IMG/VR virus record: IMGVR_UViG_3300011113_000653
Location: 1-41,691 of that record
Direction: 5' to 3' (one strand)
Source of the DNA: a virus
DNA length: 41,691 bases
Below, in pieces: positions 8,800-17,981 of the stretch. Positions within the stretch are counted from its first letter, which is position 1, and each line of letters opens with the position of its first letter. A program made the position numbers and the translations under genes. The notes beneath the pieces were generated by a model. It did no database searches. It was not told the origin of the DNA and worked only from the letters and a program-made list of their open reading frames with translations.

Positions 8800-11531
8800 T
8801 GAATACCTAATGGCAATCGCCAAAGTTTATAAGTTTCGTCTAAGCTCTCTGGATAATCACCATCACATCGTATTAATTTTATAGCTCTAACTTTGTATTT
8901 ATTTGTTCTATTTGATGTAATAGAATAATTATTACTTGGATCATTTGAATCAATATAATGTACCCAAGCCTTAGAACCACGTCTTGAAGAATTCAGTATA
9001 TCTGTTTCTGAGAAAGCTCCAGTTGATGTCCAATAATAACCATCTAAAGCCGAAAAATTATCAAGCAATAGTGAGACATTTATATTAAAATCATTTGTTT
9101 CTTTTGTTAAATATGATATAAATGCTAACTCATCGTGTGATGGTATAAACCAACTTGATTCTCTTGCAGAAGATGGTGGATTATTTACATTGAAATCTTT
9201 GATTGCATCATATACTGTATAATCAGTAATTGAAGCAGATTCTTGATAAGCAAATTTAGATGTCATTAAACGATGTGTATTGTACAATCCAAAACTTCTT
9301 CTCCATTTTCCATTATAAGAGGTTGTTGGTGCAGTTAACAACCATTGTAATGATTCACCAGAAGTTCTAATTGCTGATGATGAAAAAGTATTATTTTGTA
9401 ATGATATACTCAAATTAACACTACCTTCACCTTGATTGAATATAGATGTTGTTGTAATTTCTTCTGGTGTGTTTGTTAATGAATTATAAATTGTACCCCA
9501 TGCAGTTTGACCTTTTGACCAAACAAATGTTGTAGAGTCTTCATACGAAATATCATGCTTAGAAACAATTAAGATAACTTTATCATTTGTACTCAATCTA
9601 TTAGCAAATGTTTTATCAAATCCATACCCAGTATAATCATATTTTGATGTATAATTATTTGAATTTAAATTACTAGAGTTATAGGTGTCAATTTCATTAG
9701 CAGCACTAGTATCAATATCTTCTAAAGAATTAAAAGAAGCATTACCAAATAATTTACTTTGTGCTGGATCAAATATACCCACCACAATTCCACCAGCATA
9801 CTCATCTCCTTGTTTAAGATTTGATATACCAGGAATTGATTGTGAGCAAGAAATTGAATCAGGTGCACATGTAAATGATTGACAGAATTTTTGATCACCT
9901 AAATATGATTTATTTTCTGATATACAATGTGAACCAGTATATCCATTATTGCAAGTAACACCAGAATCACAACAACCACCAGAACCACCTGAACATATAG
10001 TGTAATCTAAATTACTATTATTTGGTTTGCAATTAACACCTCTACCCTGGAAAAAATGATTTAAACCATCACATAAAAATTTTGTAATAGTATTGCAATT
10101 TCCTAACCCATCACAACAAGCTCCAGTATCATTTATAAAACACAATTCGTCACAAAAAAACCATGTTTTATCTGTTTTCAAACCTTCATATGCATGCCAT
10201 ATAAATTCTTTTGTACCAGCTAATGTATTACATCCACAATAAGTTGTATCGGTATGTGTAAATGTTGAATTTGAGTTTTTGATACAACAACTTCCAAGTT
10301 TAGTACATAAAGAAGAACTGCTTAATCTTTTTGTTGGTATAAAATATCCAGTACATCCACCATAATTAGATTCGTATGCAGCGTTTGAGCAATTTCCAGG
10401 GCAACATAATCCACCAATAAAATAAGATTGTGATGGAGTAGCGGTATCTGAATCTAGAATATAAGGATAGCATTCTGTGTTATATAAATCAGAATCAATT
10501 TCAGCATTATTCAAACTTAAATTTTGGTTAAATTGTGCTGGTATGGCTAAGTATCTTGAACCAAGTGATATTAGATTCAGTGCATTATATGAAGCAGATG
10601 GGCAAAAATATGAATTATTTTGCCATTCAACACCAGCAGTATCAAAATTATTATAAAATATTTCACTAAATGTTATTCCTGCTGATATATCCGAATCATT
10701 TGTATATAAAACATAGTAAATTTTACTAGTATTAGTAAATGTAGCAGGAAATTGAATTGTTATTCCCTTCGAATAAGTGCTTACAGGAGGTTTTTTAATA
10801 AAAATTATAAATCCATTTATTTCATTATTTTGATTTACCGTACTTGTATATGGATTTAAATGAAATACGGTTCCTTGTTCTACATCAACTTTCCAATATA
10901 TAAAAGAAGAATTAAGAGCAACTGGTTTTACAATTACTAAACTTTCTTGAATATTTTTATGTTGAATTAAAATGGATTTTTCGTCTTCATCATATGATGT
11001 TGCTGTAATACCTGTTTGTGATAAGGTATTAATATTTTGCATTATATTAGGAACACCACCACCACTTACGCCAAGATATGCTATTCCAGAAAAATCTGCA
11101 TATAATTTTATATAATTTTCAGCATTTTGTACAAAAATATAAGGAGCACTTGCTGAAGATAATCCTTTAAATGTCAATATATCAATAGGAAAATCATTCG
11201 TATATGATTGATCTTGTTGTGATAATTTAAGTGGACTGAATGTTCCTAAACTAACACCTAATAATTTTATTTTCGAATAACCATCATTTCCTAATATTGC
11301 ATCAGATGATTTTTGTATTGTTCCATCGTTATAATGAAATATAAATGCATTATCATTATCAATTGTTATATTAACAATATTTGGTCCTGTATTACCAGTT
11401 CCACCTATAATACTATTACCAGTATTTCCCCTCGCACCAATATTACCAGTAGCACCAGTAGGACCAGTCAATCCTTTTCTAAAGGATTTTATGTCATCAG
11501 AAAATATATTACTGCTGCCTATTATACTCAT
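8796..11531 (-). CDS. Fibre-like protein: collagen stem, cysteine modules, DUF1566-like tip
   Basis: This third fibre-family member has 911 residues. It opens with MSIIGSSNIF and a short collagen-like run at about residues 18-47 (LTGPTGATGNIGARGNTG). A beta-rich shaft follows, then cysteine modules around 370-560 (GGLCCPGNC, GSCCIKN, GACCDGLGNC, GGCCDSG). The C-terminal domain starts with GDEYAGGIVVGIFDP and contains SWFIPSHDELAFIS, YYWTSTG and KYKVRAIKLIRC, the order expected for a DUF1566-type lectin-like fold. Its start overlaps the upstream stop as ATGA. The domain order is shared with the gene at 5845-8799, so duplication followed by divergence is likely. The role is inferred to be receptor binding or virion decoration. 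Confidence 0.8.
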   Translation of the reverse strand: MSIIGSSNIFSDDIKSFRKGLTGPTGATGNIGARGNTGNSIIGGTGNTGPNIVNITIDNDNAFIFHYNDGTIQKSSDAILGNDGYSKIKLLGVSLGTFSPLKLSQQDQSYTNDFPIDILTFKGLSSASAPYIFVQNAENYIKLYADFSGIAYLGVSGGGVPNIMQNINTLSQTGITATSYDEDEKSILIQHKNIQESLVIVKPVALNSSFIYWKVDVEQGTVFHLNPYTSTVNQNNEINGFIIFIKKPPVSTYSKGITIQFPATFTNTSKIYYVLYTNDSDISAGITFSEIFYNNFDTAGVEWQNNSYFCPSASYNALNLISLGSRYLAIPAQFNQNLSLNNAEIDSDLYNTECYPYILDSDTATPSQSYFIGGLCCPGNCSNAAYESNYGGCTGYFIPTKRLSSSSLCTKLGSCCIKNSNSTFTHTDTTYCGCNTLAGTKEFIWHAYEGLKTDKTWFFCDELCFINDTGACCDGLGNCNTITKFLCDGLNHFFQGRGVNCKPNNSNLDYTICSGGSGGCCDSGVTCNNGYTGSHCISENKSYLGDQKFCQSFTCAPDSISCSQSIPGISNLKQGDEYAGGIVVGIFDPAQSKLFGNASFNSLEDIDTSAANEIDTYNSSNLNSNNYTSKYDYTGYGFDKTFANRLSTNDKVILIVSKHDISYEDSTTFVWSKGQTAWGTIYNSLTNTPEEITTTSIFNQGEGSVNLSISLQNNTFSSSAIRTSGESLQWLLTAPTTSYNGKWRRSFGLYNTHRLMTSKFAYQESASITDYTVYDAIKDFNVNNPPSSARESSWFIPSHDELAFISYLTKETNDFNINVSLLLDNFSALDGYYWTSTGAFSETDILNSSRRGSKAWVHYIDSNDPSNNYSITSNRTNKYKVRAIKLIRCDGDYPESLDETYKLWRLPLGIQ

Positions 11532-12004
11532 GGGTTAGGTACTTTATATCCTATGTAATTCATAACAGCACCAGTAAAATTTCCGTGTGGTGCTTTTTGA
11601 TACACTGCCTTTACAATATGATCCTGTGTATTTGGTGCTAATGATTGTAATTTTCCAGCAGTTAAACCACTTAAAAAATATACATCATGACCACCACTAC
11701 CACCATCACTCATATCAATATATCCAGTAAGGCCAATCGAACCATATAAAACAACACTTGCACTCCCACTTATGTCGATGCTTTCTACCACACCAAATAC
11801 TTCTGCTGTTGCTGGATCATCAGCTCTTGATCTTTTATAGCAACCACACACACCACTATAATGTATAGCATCTCCTGCGGAAAACCCAGGAGATCCAATA
11901 ACCGAATTATCTAATTGAATAATAATGCGATTGCCACCGTCACTAGATAAACTTACGACAGTATTTGATGCTCTAATATTTGAACTTGTACTTACGGATG
12001 GCAT
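11528..12004 (-). CDS. Small fibre-associated structural protein
   Basis: A 158-residue beta-rich protein. Its middle reads AEVFGVVESIDISGSASVVLYG, followed by YFLSGLTAGKLQ. The same pattern occurs in the 769-residue protein upstream (AEVLGLISSLGQ, then YFLDETLAGKID), so both carry a copy of the same shaft or collar domain. I know such modules from tail-fibre and virion proteins of large phages. Two cysteines sit close together in GVCGCYKRSRADDP. It is co-transcribed between the 769-residue fibre and the collagen-stem fibres, and may be a connector or a stand-alone trimer. No enzymatic motif is visible. Confidence 0.65.
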   Translation of the reverse strand: MPSVSTSSNIRASNTVVSLSSDGGNRIIIQLDNSVIGSPGFSAGDAIHYSGVCGCYKRSRADDPATAEVFGVVESIDISGSASVVLYGSIGLTGYIDMSDGGSGGHDVYFLSGLTAGKLQSLAPNTQDHIVKAVYQKAPHGNFTGAVMNYIGYKVPNP

Positions 12005-12014
12005 TTAATATTCC

Positions 12015-14324
12015 TTATATTGGATAATCTGCATCTGCAATAAAATGATAATATACTTGATCATAGGGAACATAACCATTATTTAAAGATATTTTTACAT
12101 TATTTATTCTAGCAGTTGCCGATATTGCAGTACTTCCATCAGCACTTCGTATTGCACCACCATATCCAACTGTACCGTTAGTATATCGTAGTTCACGTGA
12201 TGCACTCTGATTATATGCTTCATTTGAACTACCACTGTAAGGTGAATATATAGTGACCGTTGGTGTTGTTCTCATATGAAGTGGTAATTCATGAATTATC
12301 GAAGCATAATTTGGAATAGTAACTAAAAATGGTGTTGTTTCACTTGAAATAAATGTTGAAACTAGTGTAGGAGTTCCTATTCTTTCATTTCTCGCATATG
12401 TTGAATAATAATATTGTTGACAATATTGTAATTGTTTGCCATATGGTTCAAAATAATGATATTTAATTGATGAAATTCCAAGAGCAGCACTGAATGATGC
12501 TATAGATACATAAACATTTGTTGATATGGATTCAGCTGCTTCATTTGCTTGAGTGATTAGTGGTATTAAATCTATACCAACTTCACAATAATCATTTGCC
12601 AGAGGAGTAGCACTTGAAGCAAGCGAATCAATAAACGTAGTTAAATCATAACGAGTCCATGTAGTTGTTAATGTAACAGTTCCTATTACTTTATAATCTA
12701 AAAGTGTAGTGCCAGCATATCTTGCTAAGTATACTATACCTTTATCATAATCATTGTGTGATGTTTTGGCATAGAAACTAACTGAAATATTTGTATCATC
12801 GAATGTTTTAGCGTTTTCAACCACATGACCAACCATCAAATGGTCAAAGAATGTATATCCTGGATAAATTCCTTGTGTAATTCCTGGATATGAAGCTGCT
12901 GATGATCCTAATGCTTTAATATCAACATAATAATTTGGACTTCCTTCAATATCTGATTGATAATCACTAAATGATTGTCGAGTTATATAATAATTTTTAA
13001 AACTATTTCCACCAGTGATTCCATCATGTCTTCTCCACATATCAGCAAAAGATAACGATCCAGTTGAAGTGTATGATACATCTCTTCCTGTGTTTGACCT
13101 CTGCCATACTTCATAATTACCATTTATTAATAAATTATTTGATCCGCTACTTGAATTTGATCTTGGCGTGGTTCCTTGAGCAGATTGTGATGATTTATTG
13201 ATATCTATTACTGAATAACCATTCGCAGTATCATAATTTATTGCAATAAGAGTTAAATTACTTATATTACTTGCGGATGATTTTAATTGAGGATAATTTG
13301 CACGATCATTTAAATCAAAATCACTAGTTAAATACATTCCACCAAAAGTATCATAACTTGCACTGAATACGTCAGTATAACCTGAAAGCTGTAAAGTAAT
13401 GTATAATGTCGAAGCAACTAATATTTTCTCTATAACAACACCAACTATATAAATTTCTTCACCATTACCAGTAGTACTATGGAAAAACCCACCATAATTT
13501 TTTCTATTGCCATATGATGGGGAATCACTTTCAATGGTTTGTGCATATTCAGGAGAAAATGAAATTACATCACCTAATAAAATATCAGAATTTGCTGTTG
13601 TGTATAAAGTCGTATTAATAGAAAATACTATTTGATTTGAACCAGATGAACCATAACTTGTTGTATCATAATTTAAATAATTACCACGATAATTTAAAAC
13701 TATACCTTCTGTTAATGTAAGACCTAATAATACAGGTTTTGATACAGAACCTGTTGTTTGTGGTTCATCATCATCAATTTTACCTGCTAATGTCTCATCA
13801 AGAAAATAAATGCATCCAGCACTTAAACCTTGACCATATATTCCACTAAAATTACCAGTTATTTTACCAGATATAGCAATATATGAATATGTCTGACCCA
13901 ACGAAGATATTAAACCTAAAACTTCCGCGTTTTCTGGTGAATTTGCCCTTGCCGCTGTATATCCAATATTTTGCGAACCATCCAGATATATTCTTACAGG
14001 TGTTCCAAAAGTATATCCAGATGTACCACTTGTTATACCTGTTGTTTGTAGATTTAATGTTGGTAAATTTACTAAATTATTAAACGAAACAACACCATTA
14101 AAAGTTAATGGAGATTGAATAATTCCAGATGTACCACCTATTGAAAGAGATAACTGACCACTAGTATTTGTTGTTGCGAGAATACCATCACCACTTGTGG
14201 CTCCATAAACCTTAAGTAAATTCAACTTAGCAATTATATCGGTATTTTCTTTATTGAACCAATCATAAAAGCTTGCAGTTGATCCTAAAGTTGGTATTAC
14301 ATATGTGTTATTAGTTACTGGCAT
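12015..14324 (-). CDS. Tail fibre / receptor-binding-type virion protein
   Basis: This 769-residue protein has a serine/glycine/tyrosine-rich shaft and a C-terminal module typical of phage fibres. LLINGNYEVWQR followed by FADMWRRHDG, then a beta-sandwich region and LQYCQQYYYSTY, is the order seen in many tail-fibre and appendage proteins (NxxxWQRG ... ADRW ... CQRYY) thought to form a carbohydrate-binding-like domain. Residues about 130-220 contain the AEVLGLI/YFLDETLAGK module shared with the next gene. The N-terminus (NTYVIPTLGSTASFYDWFNKEN) is a plausible baseplate-attachment segment. A Shine-Dalgarno-like AAGGTAAGAG lies directly upstream of the ATG. The fibre call is good; receptor and exact position in the virion are unknown. 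Confidence 0.75.
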   Translation of the reverse strand: MPVTNNTYVIPTLGSTASFYDWFNKENTDIIAKLNLLKVYGATSGDGILATTNTSGQLSLSIGGTSGIIQSPLTFNGVVSFNNLVNLPTLNLQTTGITSGTSGYTFGTPVRIYLDGSQNIGYTAARANSPENAEVLGLISSLGQTYSYIAISGKITGNFSGIYGQGLSAGCIYFLDETLAGKIDDDEPQTTGSVSKPVLLGLTLTEGIVLNYRGNYLNYDTTSYGSSGSNQIVFSINTTLYTTANSDILLGDVISFSPEYAQTIESDSPSYGNRKNYGGFFHSTTGNGEEIYIVGVVIEKILVASTLYITLQLSGYTDVFSASYDTFGGMYLTSDFDLNDRANYPQLKSSASNISNLTLIAINYDTANGYSVIDINKSSQSAQGTTPRSNSSSGSNNLLINGNYEVWQRSNTGRDVSYTSTGSLSFADMWRRHDGITGGNSFKNYYITRQSFSDYQSDIEGSPNYYVDIKALGSSAASYPGITQGIYPGYTFFDHLMVGHVVENAKTFDDTNISVSFYAKTSHNDYDKGIVYLARYAGTTLLDYKVIGTVTLTTTWTRYDLTTFIDSLASSATPLANDYCEVGIDLIPLITQANEAAESISTNVYVSIASFSAALGISSIKYHYFEPYGKQLQYCQQYYYSTYARNERIGTPTLVSTFISSETTPFLVTIPNYASIIHELPLHMRTTPTVTIYSPYSGSSNEAYNQSASRELRYTNGTVGYGGAIRSADGSTAISATARINNVKISLNNGYVPYDQVYYHFIADADYPI

Positions 14325-14337
14325 CTCTTACCTTTTT

Positions 14338-14988
14338 TTATTGAATTTCCAACCCATTCAAAAAATAATATTTTCCTAATATTTTTTGAATTATGGGACT
14401 ATACGTTGATGAATTAGTAGATGATTGAATCGAATCAAGTAAAAAACTTACTCTATATGAACCTGGACTATTTGTATTTACAGAACCACTTGAATTATCA
14501 TTTAATCTATTATCTGTGTTTGAATAAACATCAATCAGATTTACATTAAATCCAATATAGACATCACTTAATGATGAAGCATTAAAAGTTTGATCTGAAT
14601 CTAAATAAATCCAATATTGTAAATTACTTTTGTGATTATAATAATACCAACCTTCACTAAAAGTAAAAGTATCGCTTGATTTTGTAATTTGATTTGGATT
14701 AAGTGGAACTGTGCCACTCCAAATAACACCATTCAATGAATTTATTGAAGAAATATTTTTCATAACCTCTAAAGTCCAATTTGAAAGCATCAAATTATTT
14801 AAAGTAGAGACTTTATGAAAATTATCTTGTAACTCATTTAATTCAGCTGCTTGTAATGCCAATCCGGGAGTGAAGGCTATAAGGGCATAATTGCTATTTG
14901 TATTTTCAAATTGAGTAAATCTTGAATAAAATGGGGATCTACTTAAAGTAGAAGAATTGTCTGTGTTTCCAAATAAATCTGTTGCCAT
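14338..14988 (-). CDS. Baseplate-fibre connector-type structural protein
   Basis: A 216-residue protein containing FTPGLALQAAELNELQDNF at about residues 38-56. This resembles the F-x-PG-x-x-LQAxELNxxQ motif common near the N-terminus of baseplate and fibre-attachment proteins of T4-like phages (DUF4815-like). The remainder is beta-rich, and no catalytic residues are apparent. The preceding gp8 gene ends in TAA directly abutting this ATG, so the two are translationally coupled. Its place between gp8 and the fibre genes suggests a wedge-to-fibre adaptor, functionally like T4 gp9 or gp10, but I cannot show homology to those proteins. Confidence 0.6.
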   Translation of the reverse strand: MATDLFGNTDNSSTLSRSPFYSRFTQFENTNSNYALIAFTPGLALQAAELNELQDNFHKVSTLNNLMLSNWTLEVMKNISSINSLNGVIWSGTVPLNPNQITKSSDTFTFSEGWYYYNHKSNLQYWIYLDSDQTFNASSLSDVYIGFNVNLIDVYSNTDNRLNDNSSGSVNTNSPGSYRVSFLLDSIQSSTNSSTYSPIIQKILGKYYFLNGLEIQ

Positions 14989-16788
14989 TTATATACCCTT
15001 AATCATATTTATTCTAATAACACGGGTTGCGCTATTATCTGCTGTTGTAAGTTTTAAATTCTTAGTAAGTTTTTTTGTTTGTAATACTTTTCCACTGTAC
15101 TGCGATAAAGATGGTTTTTCCAGCACGTAATTTACATTGAAAGTTTCATCATTTGCATCGGTTATTTCATTAAGATTATCAATATTACTATAATCTAGTC
15201 CAGATACAGTAATAACTGATTCATATATGGAAATTGGATAATCATATACTGCCAAACCAAGATCATTGGTAATATTTTTAAGTATTTTTGTACTATAATT
15301 TGTTTTGGTTGAACCTGCCGCTAAAGATGTACTTAATGCATTTCCTGTTACTGGATTTACTGATGGTGGATCTAGCGGATTACTTTCGTCACCAGGATAT
15401 ACTACAGCAAGAGTAGTTGCTCCAGATTTTAATTTTGAGCCATATGGTGATAATTCTGATCCAGAAATTACAAAATCCCCACTTGCAGTTTCTTCAATAG
15501 GGTTTGAAACCAGACCAAATATGTTAATTTCATCGGGAAGTGGAATCGAAGATAATGCTAATTCATTAGTATCAATTCTAGTATCAACCATTACAGTGTT
15601 GCAATTCAAAACATCATAAGGATCAATATTCAACCCATCTATTTCATCAAAGTTTAATATAATTGATGATAATAATAAATCTTTTATATTAGCATTTTCA
15701 AAAATACTACTTGAAATATCTAATACCGCATCTCTATAATTTGATCCACCTGATTCTAATATAACACCATCAATAACATATTTACCATTAATTGTATTAT
15801 ATGTTTTAAATTTTAATATTCCACCCGATCCTGTTGAAGAGTCTATTGTTATTGAAGGATTTGCTGTATTTACGATTAAATCATTTCCTGTAATTCCAGT
15901 TAAATCAATATGTGCTGAAATAATAGCACCATCATCTGGCCCATTATTTGCAATATCATACAAAGCATAATATGCTGTAGATGGGGATATTTTATTTTCA
16001 GAAACCAATCGTTCTATAAGATCGTATTTACTTTCAACGGTTATTGATGAAGCAACAGAAATTCCAGTTTCATAAAATTTAGGAATAAATTTATCATTAT
16101 TGTTAAATAATGTATAACAATTATCACAGTCACTTATAATACTTGTATACAGATCACCTTGATCATAATGATCAAAACTAACACCACTTACTTGTATCTC
16201 AGCAGATTCTTTAAAATATAATGAACAATTTCCAGTTATACCTATATTCCCATCACAAAAACTACTTTTTGCCAAATATTCTGATGTAAATGCTTCTTCT
16301 TCAAAATCTTCAAATGATACAACTGGAATCCATTCAGTTTTAACAAATCTTAAAAGATCACCAGTTATTCTATATAAAGGCATCCATGAATAACCATCTG
16401 AATATGTTTGAATTCCATAACTATGATTTGGTATAAAGGTAGATGCATTTAATCCATCAAGATCTAATCTTGATTTATCATTATTTTGTATGCAAAGATA
16501 TACGGTTCCGTTTTCTTTATTCCAAGCATAATAAGCACCAGTATTTTGTTTTGATGATTTCCATGGATGATAAACATTTCCAGACACCCAAGGAATATTT
16601 GGTATAATTCCCATCACATCATATTTACTGATCTTTTTACTAAAAGTCATGTCTCTCCACAAATCTAATGATGAATCAATAGTATTATTTTCAGCAGTTG
16701 TGGAAGATTTACCAACAAAAACATGTAGATGTTCTGTTTTTCCTATAGATGAAAGATACCGTTGTATATCGTTAGATTTTTTAGACAT
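14989..16788 (-). CDS. gp8: Baseplate wedge protein, gp8-like
   Basis: At 599 residues this is well above T4 gp8 (334), but the N-terminal half follows the gp8 pattern. It starts with a short segment naming a display strand (LHVFVGKSS), then WRDMTFSKKISKYDVMGIIP, NVYHPW, YYAWNKENGTVYLCIQN and GYSWMPLYRI. These Tyr/Trp-rich blocks are the gp8 signature as I know it from longer cyanophage versions. The C-terminal half is a beta-rich extension. In T4 gp8 is part of the hexagonal wedge that binds gp7 and gp10. Here it directly follows the gp7-like gene with a TAATG overlap, the T4 order (6-7-8). Confidence 0.75.
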   Translation of the reverse strand: MSKKSNDIQRYLSSIGKTEHLHVFVGKSSTTAENNTIDSSLDLWRDMTFSKKISKYDVMGIIPNIPWVSGNVYHPWKSSKQNTGAYYAWNKENGTVYLCIQNNDKSRLDLDGLNASTFIPNHSYGIQTYSDGYSWMPLYRITGDLLRFVKTEWIPVVSFEDFEEEAFTSEYLAKSSFCDGNIGITGNCSLYFKESAEIQVSGVSFDHYDQGDLYTSIISDCDNCYTLFNNNDKFIPKFYETGISVASSITVESKYDLIERLVSENKISPSTAYYALYDIANNGPDDGAIISAHIDLTGITGNDLIVNTANPSITIDSSTGSGGILKFKTYNTINGKYVIDGVILESGGSNYRDAVLDISSSIFENANIKDLLLSSIILNFDEIDGLNIDPYDVLNCNTVMVDTRIDTNELALSSIPLPDEINIFGLVSNPIEETASGDFVISGSELSPYGSKLKSGATTLAVVYPGDESNPLDPPSVNPVTGNALSTSLAAGSTKTNYSTKILKNITNDLGLAVYDYPISIYESVITVSGLDYSNIDNLNEITDANDETFNVNYVLEKPSLSQYSGKVLQTKKLTKNLKLTTADNSATRVIRINMIKGI

Positions 16789-17981
16789 TAGTTACAACCA
16801 GTGCATGTAAGATTATCGTTAGGGCTTGTTAAACCATCAGAATAACAAAGAAAAATAAAATCTTGAATATTTATATTACCAAATATAGTTTCAGTAATAT
16901 TTTGTGTCCAATTTGGGAATCTATGTGTTGGGCCAGTAAATCCACCATAACTTGTCCCACAACATCCTACACAAGAAGATAAACCAAAGAAACTTAAACC
17001 ATTTACGCTTCCTATTGCTGGATATGTTGCTCCTATAACATATGGAGCATAGTTTTTAAGCATCGGAAATTCACATACAATTCCAGATTCTGAATCTGGT
17101 TCTGACGGTTCAAAATCTGATATTTGTTTACCGAATATTAGATGAGTACCAATAGGATGATTTGATTTACGATATAAAGATTCAGCATCATCATTATTGC
17201 TATACTTGTCTCCAACAAACACAAGATATGAATAATCATGATACCAATTAGTATCATGTAATCTTGAAAAGTTTAAATAACTTCCTGATAAGTCTGCTTT
17301 ATCAAGATAACTTCCAGTATCACCAGTTGATGTATTGAATGAAAAATTTGGATTGAAAAACTTACCACCATTCAATCTTAAAATATATTGTTTTGGTATT
17401 TCTATTTCAATATCAGCTTCATCAACAATAAACAATGTTGTGAATATTTTACGAATGGCATCTTCAGTACCTTTTTTATGATAAAAATTTCTTCTTATTC
17501 CTATAAGAAATTTTTCTAGTTCAGGTCTACCAACATCTAGCGTATTTGATTGAAATACTCCACTAAAAGATTCGGCATACATCTTATAGAGATTTTGTAT
17601 TAAGTTTTCTTTTGTTTTTCGTATATCAATCAAATCTAAAATATTTTTAGACAAATTATATTGAGCACCAGTTGAAGCATCACAATACAACCAATCATAA
17701 TATTTTTGTAGAAAATCATAAATTGTTAAAACAGATTCTCCAGAATTAATTCTTTCTTGTTTTTCTTTAATTACCCAAAGCGGAATAAATTTTGTTATAT
17801 CAAATAATGTACCGCAAGTTTCAACATCATTAAAATTGAATCTAGGATCATTTTCACTTAATTTTTGATTAGAAGTATTTGTATTTTCTGTAGATAATAT
17901 TTCAGACGTAGCCAATTCAATCAAACTATTAATAGCATGATTGTTATTCAAGACTGTGTTTTTGAAATATATCGGATTCAT
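16788..17981 (-). CDS. gp7: Baseplate wedge protein, gp7-like (short)
   Basis: A 397-residue protein with the hallmark of the N-terminal part of T4-like wedge protein gp7. FIPLWVIKEKQ and FLQKYYDWLY are followed by a helical region, then EKFLIGIRRNFYHKKGTEDAIRKIF and a beta-strand block ending YILRLNGGKF. This F-L-x-x-Y-Y-x-W/F-L ... KGTEDxxxxLF layout is common in gp7-like proteins of T4-like phages. T4 gp7 is much longer (1032 residues), so only the core may be present, with other functions moved to neighbours. The C-terminus holds a small cysteine cluster (SSCVGCCGTS, CTGCN). Its gene lies between gp6 and gp8 with overlaps on both sides, which supports the assignment. Confidence 0.7.
   Translation of the reverse strand: MNPIYFKNTVLNNNHAINSLIELATSEILSTENTNTSNQKLSENDPRFNFNDVETCGTLFDITKFIPLWVIKEKQERINSGESVLTIYDFLQKYYDWLYCDASTGAQYNLSKNILDLIDIRKTKENLIQNLYKMYAESFSGVFQSNTLDVGRPELEKFLIGIRRNFYHKKGTEDAIRKIFTTLFIVDEADIEIEIPKQYILRLNGGKFFNPNFSFNTSTGDTGSYLDKADLSGSYLNFSRLHDTNWYHDYSYLVFVGDKYSNNDDAESLYRKSNHPIGTHLIFGKQISDFEPSEPDSESGIVCEFPMLKNYAPYVIGATYPAIGSVNGLSFFGLSSCVGCCGTSYGGFTGPTHRFPNWTQNITETIFGNINIQDFIFLCYSDGLTSPNDNLTCTGCN

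Noticed and set aside
5845-11531. Diversity-generating retroelement acting on the lectin-like fibre tips
   Set aside because: The C-terminal domains are of a type often diversified, but no reverse transcriptase, template repeat or matching variable repeat is visible in this window.
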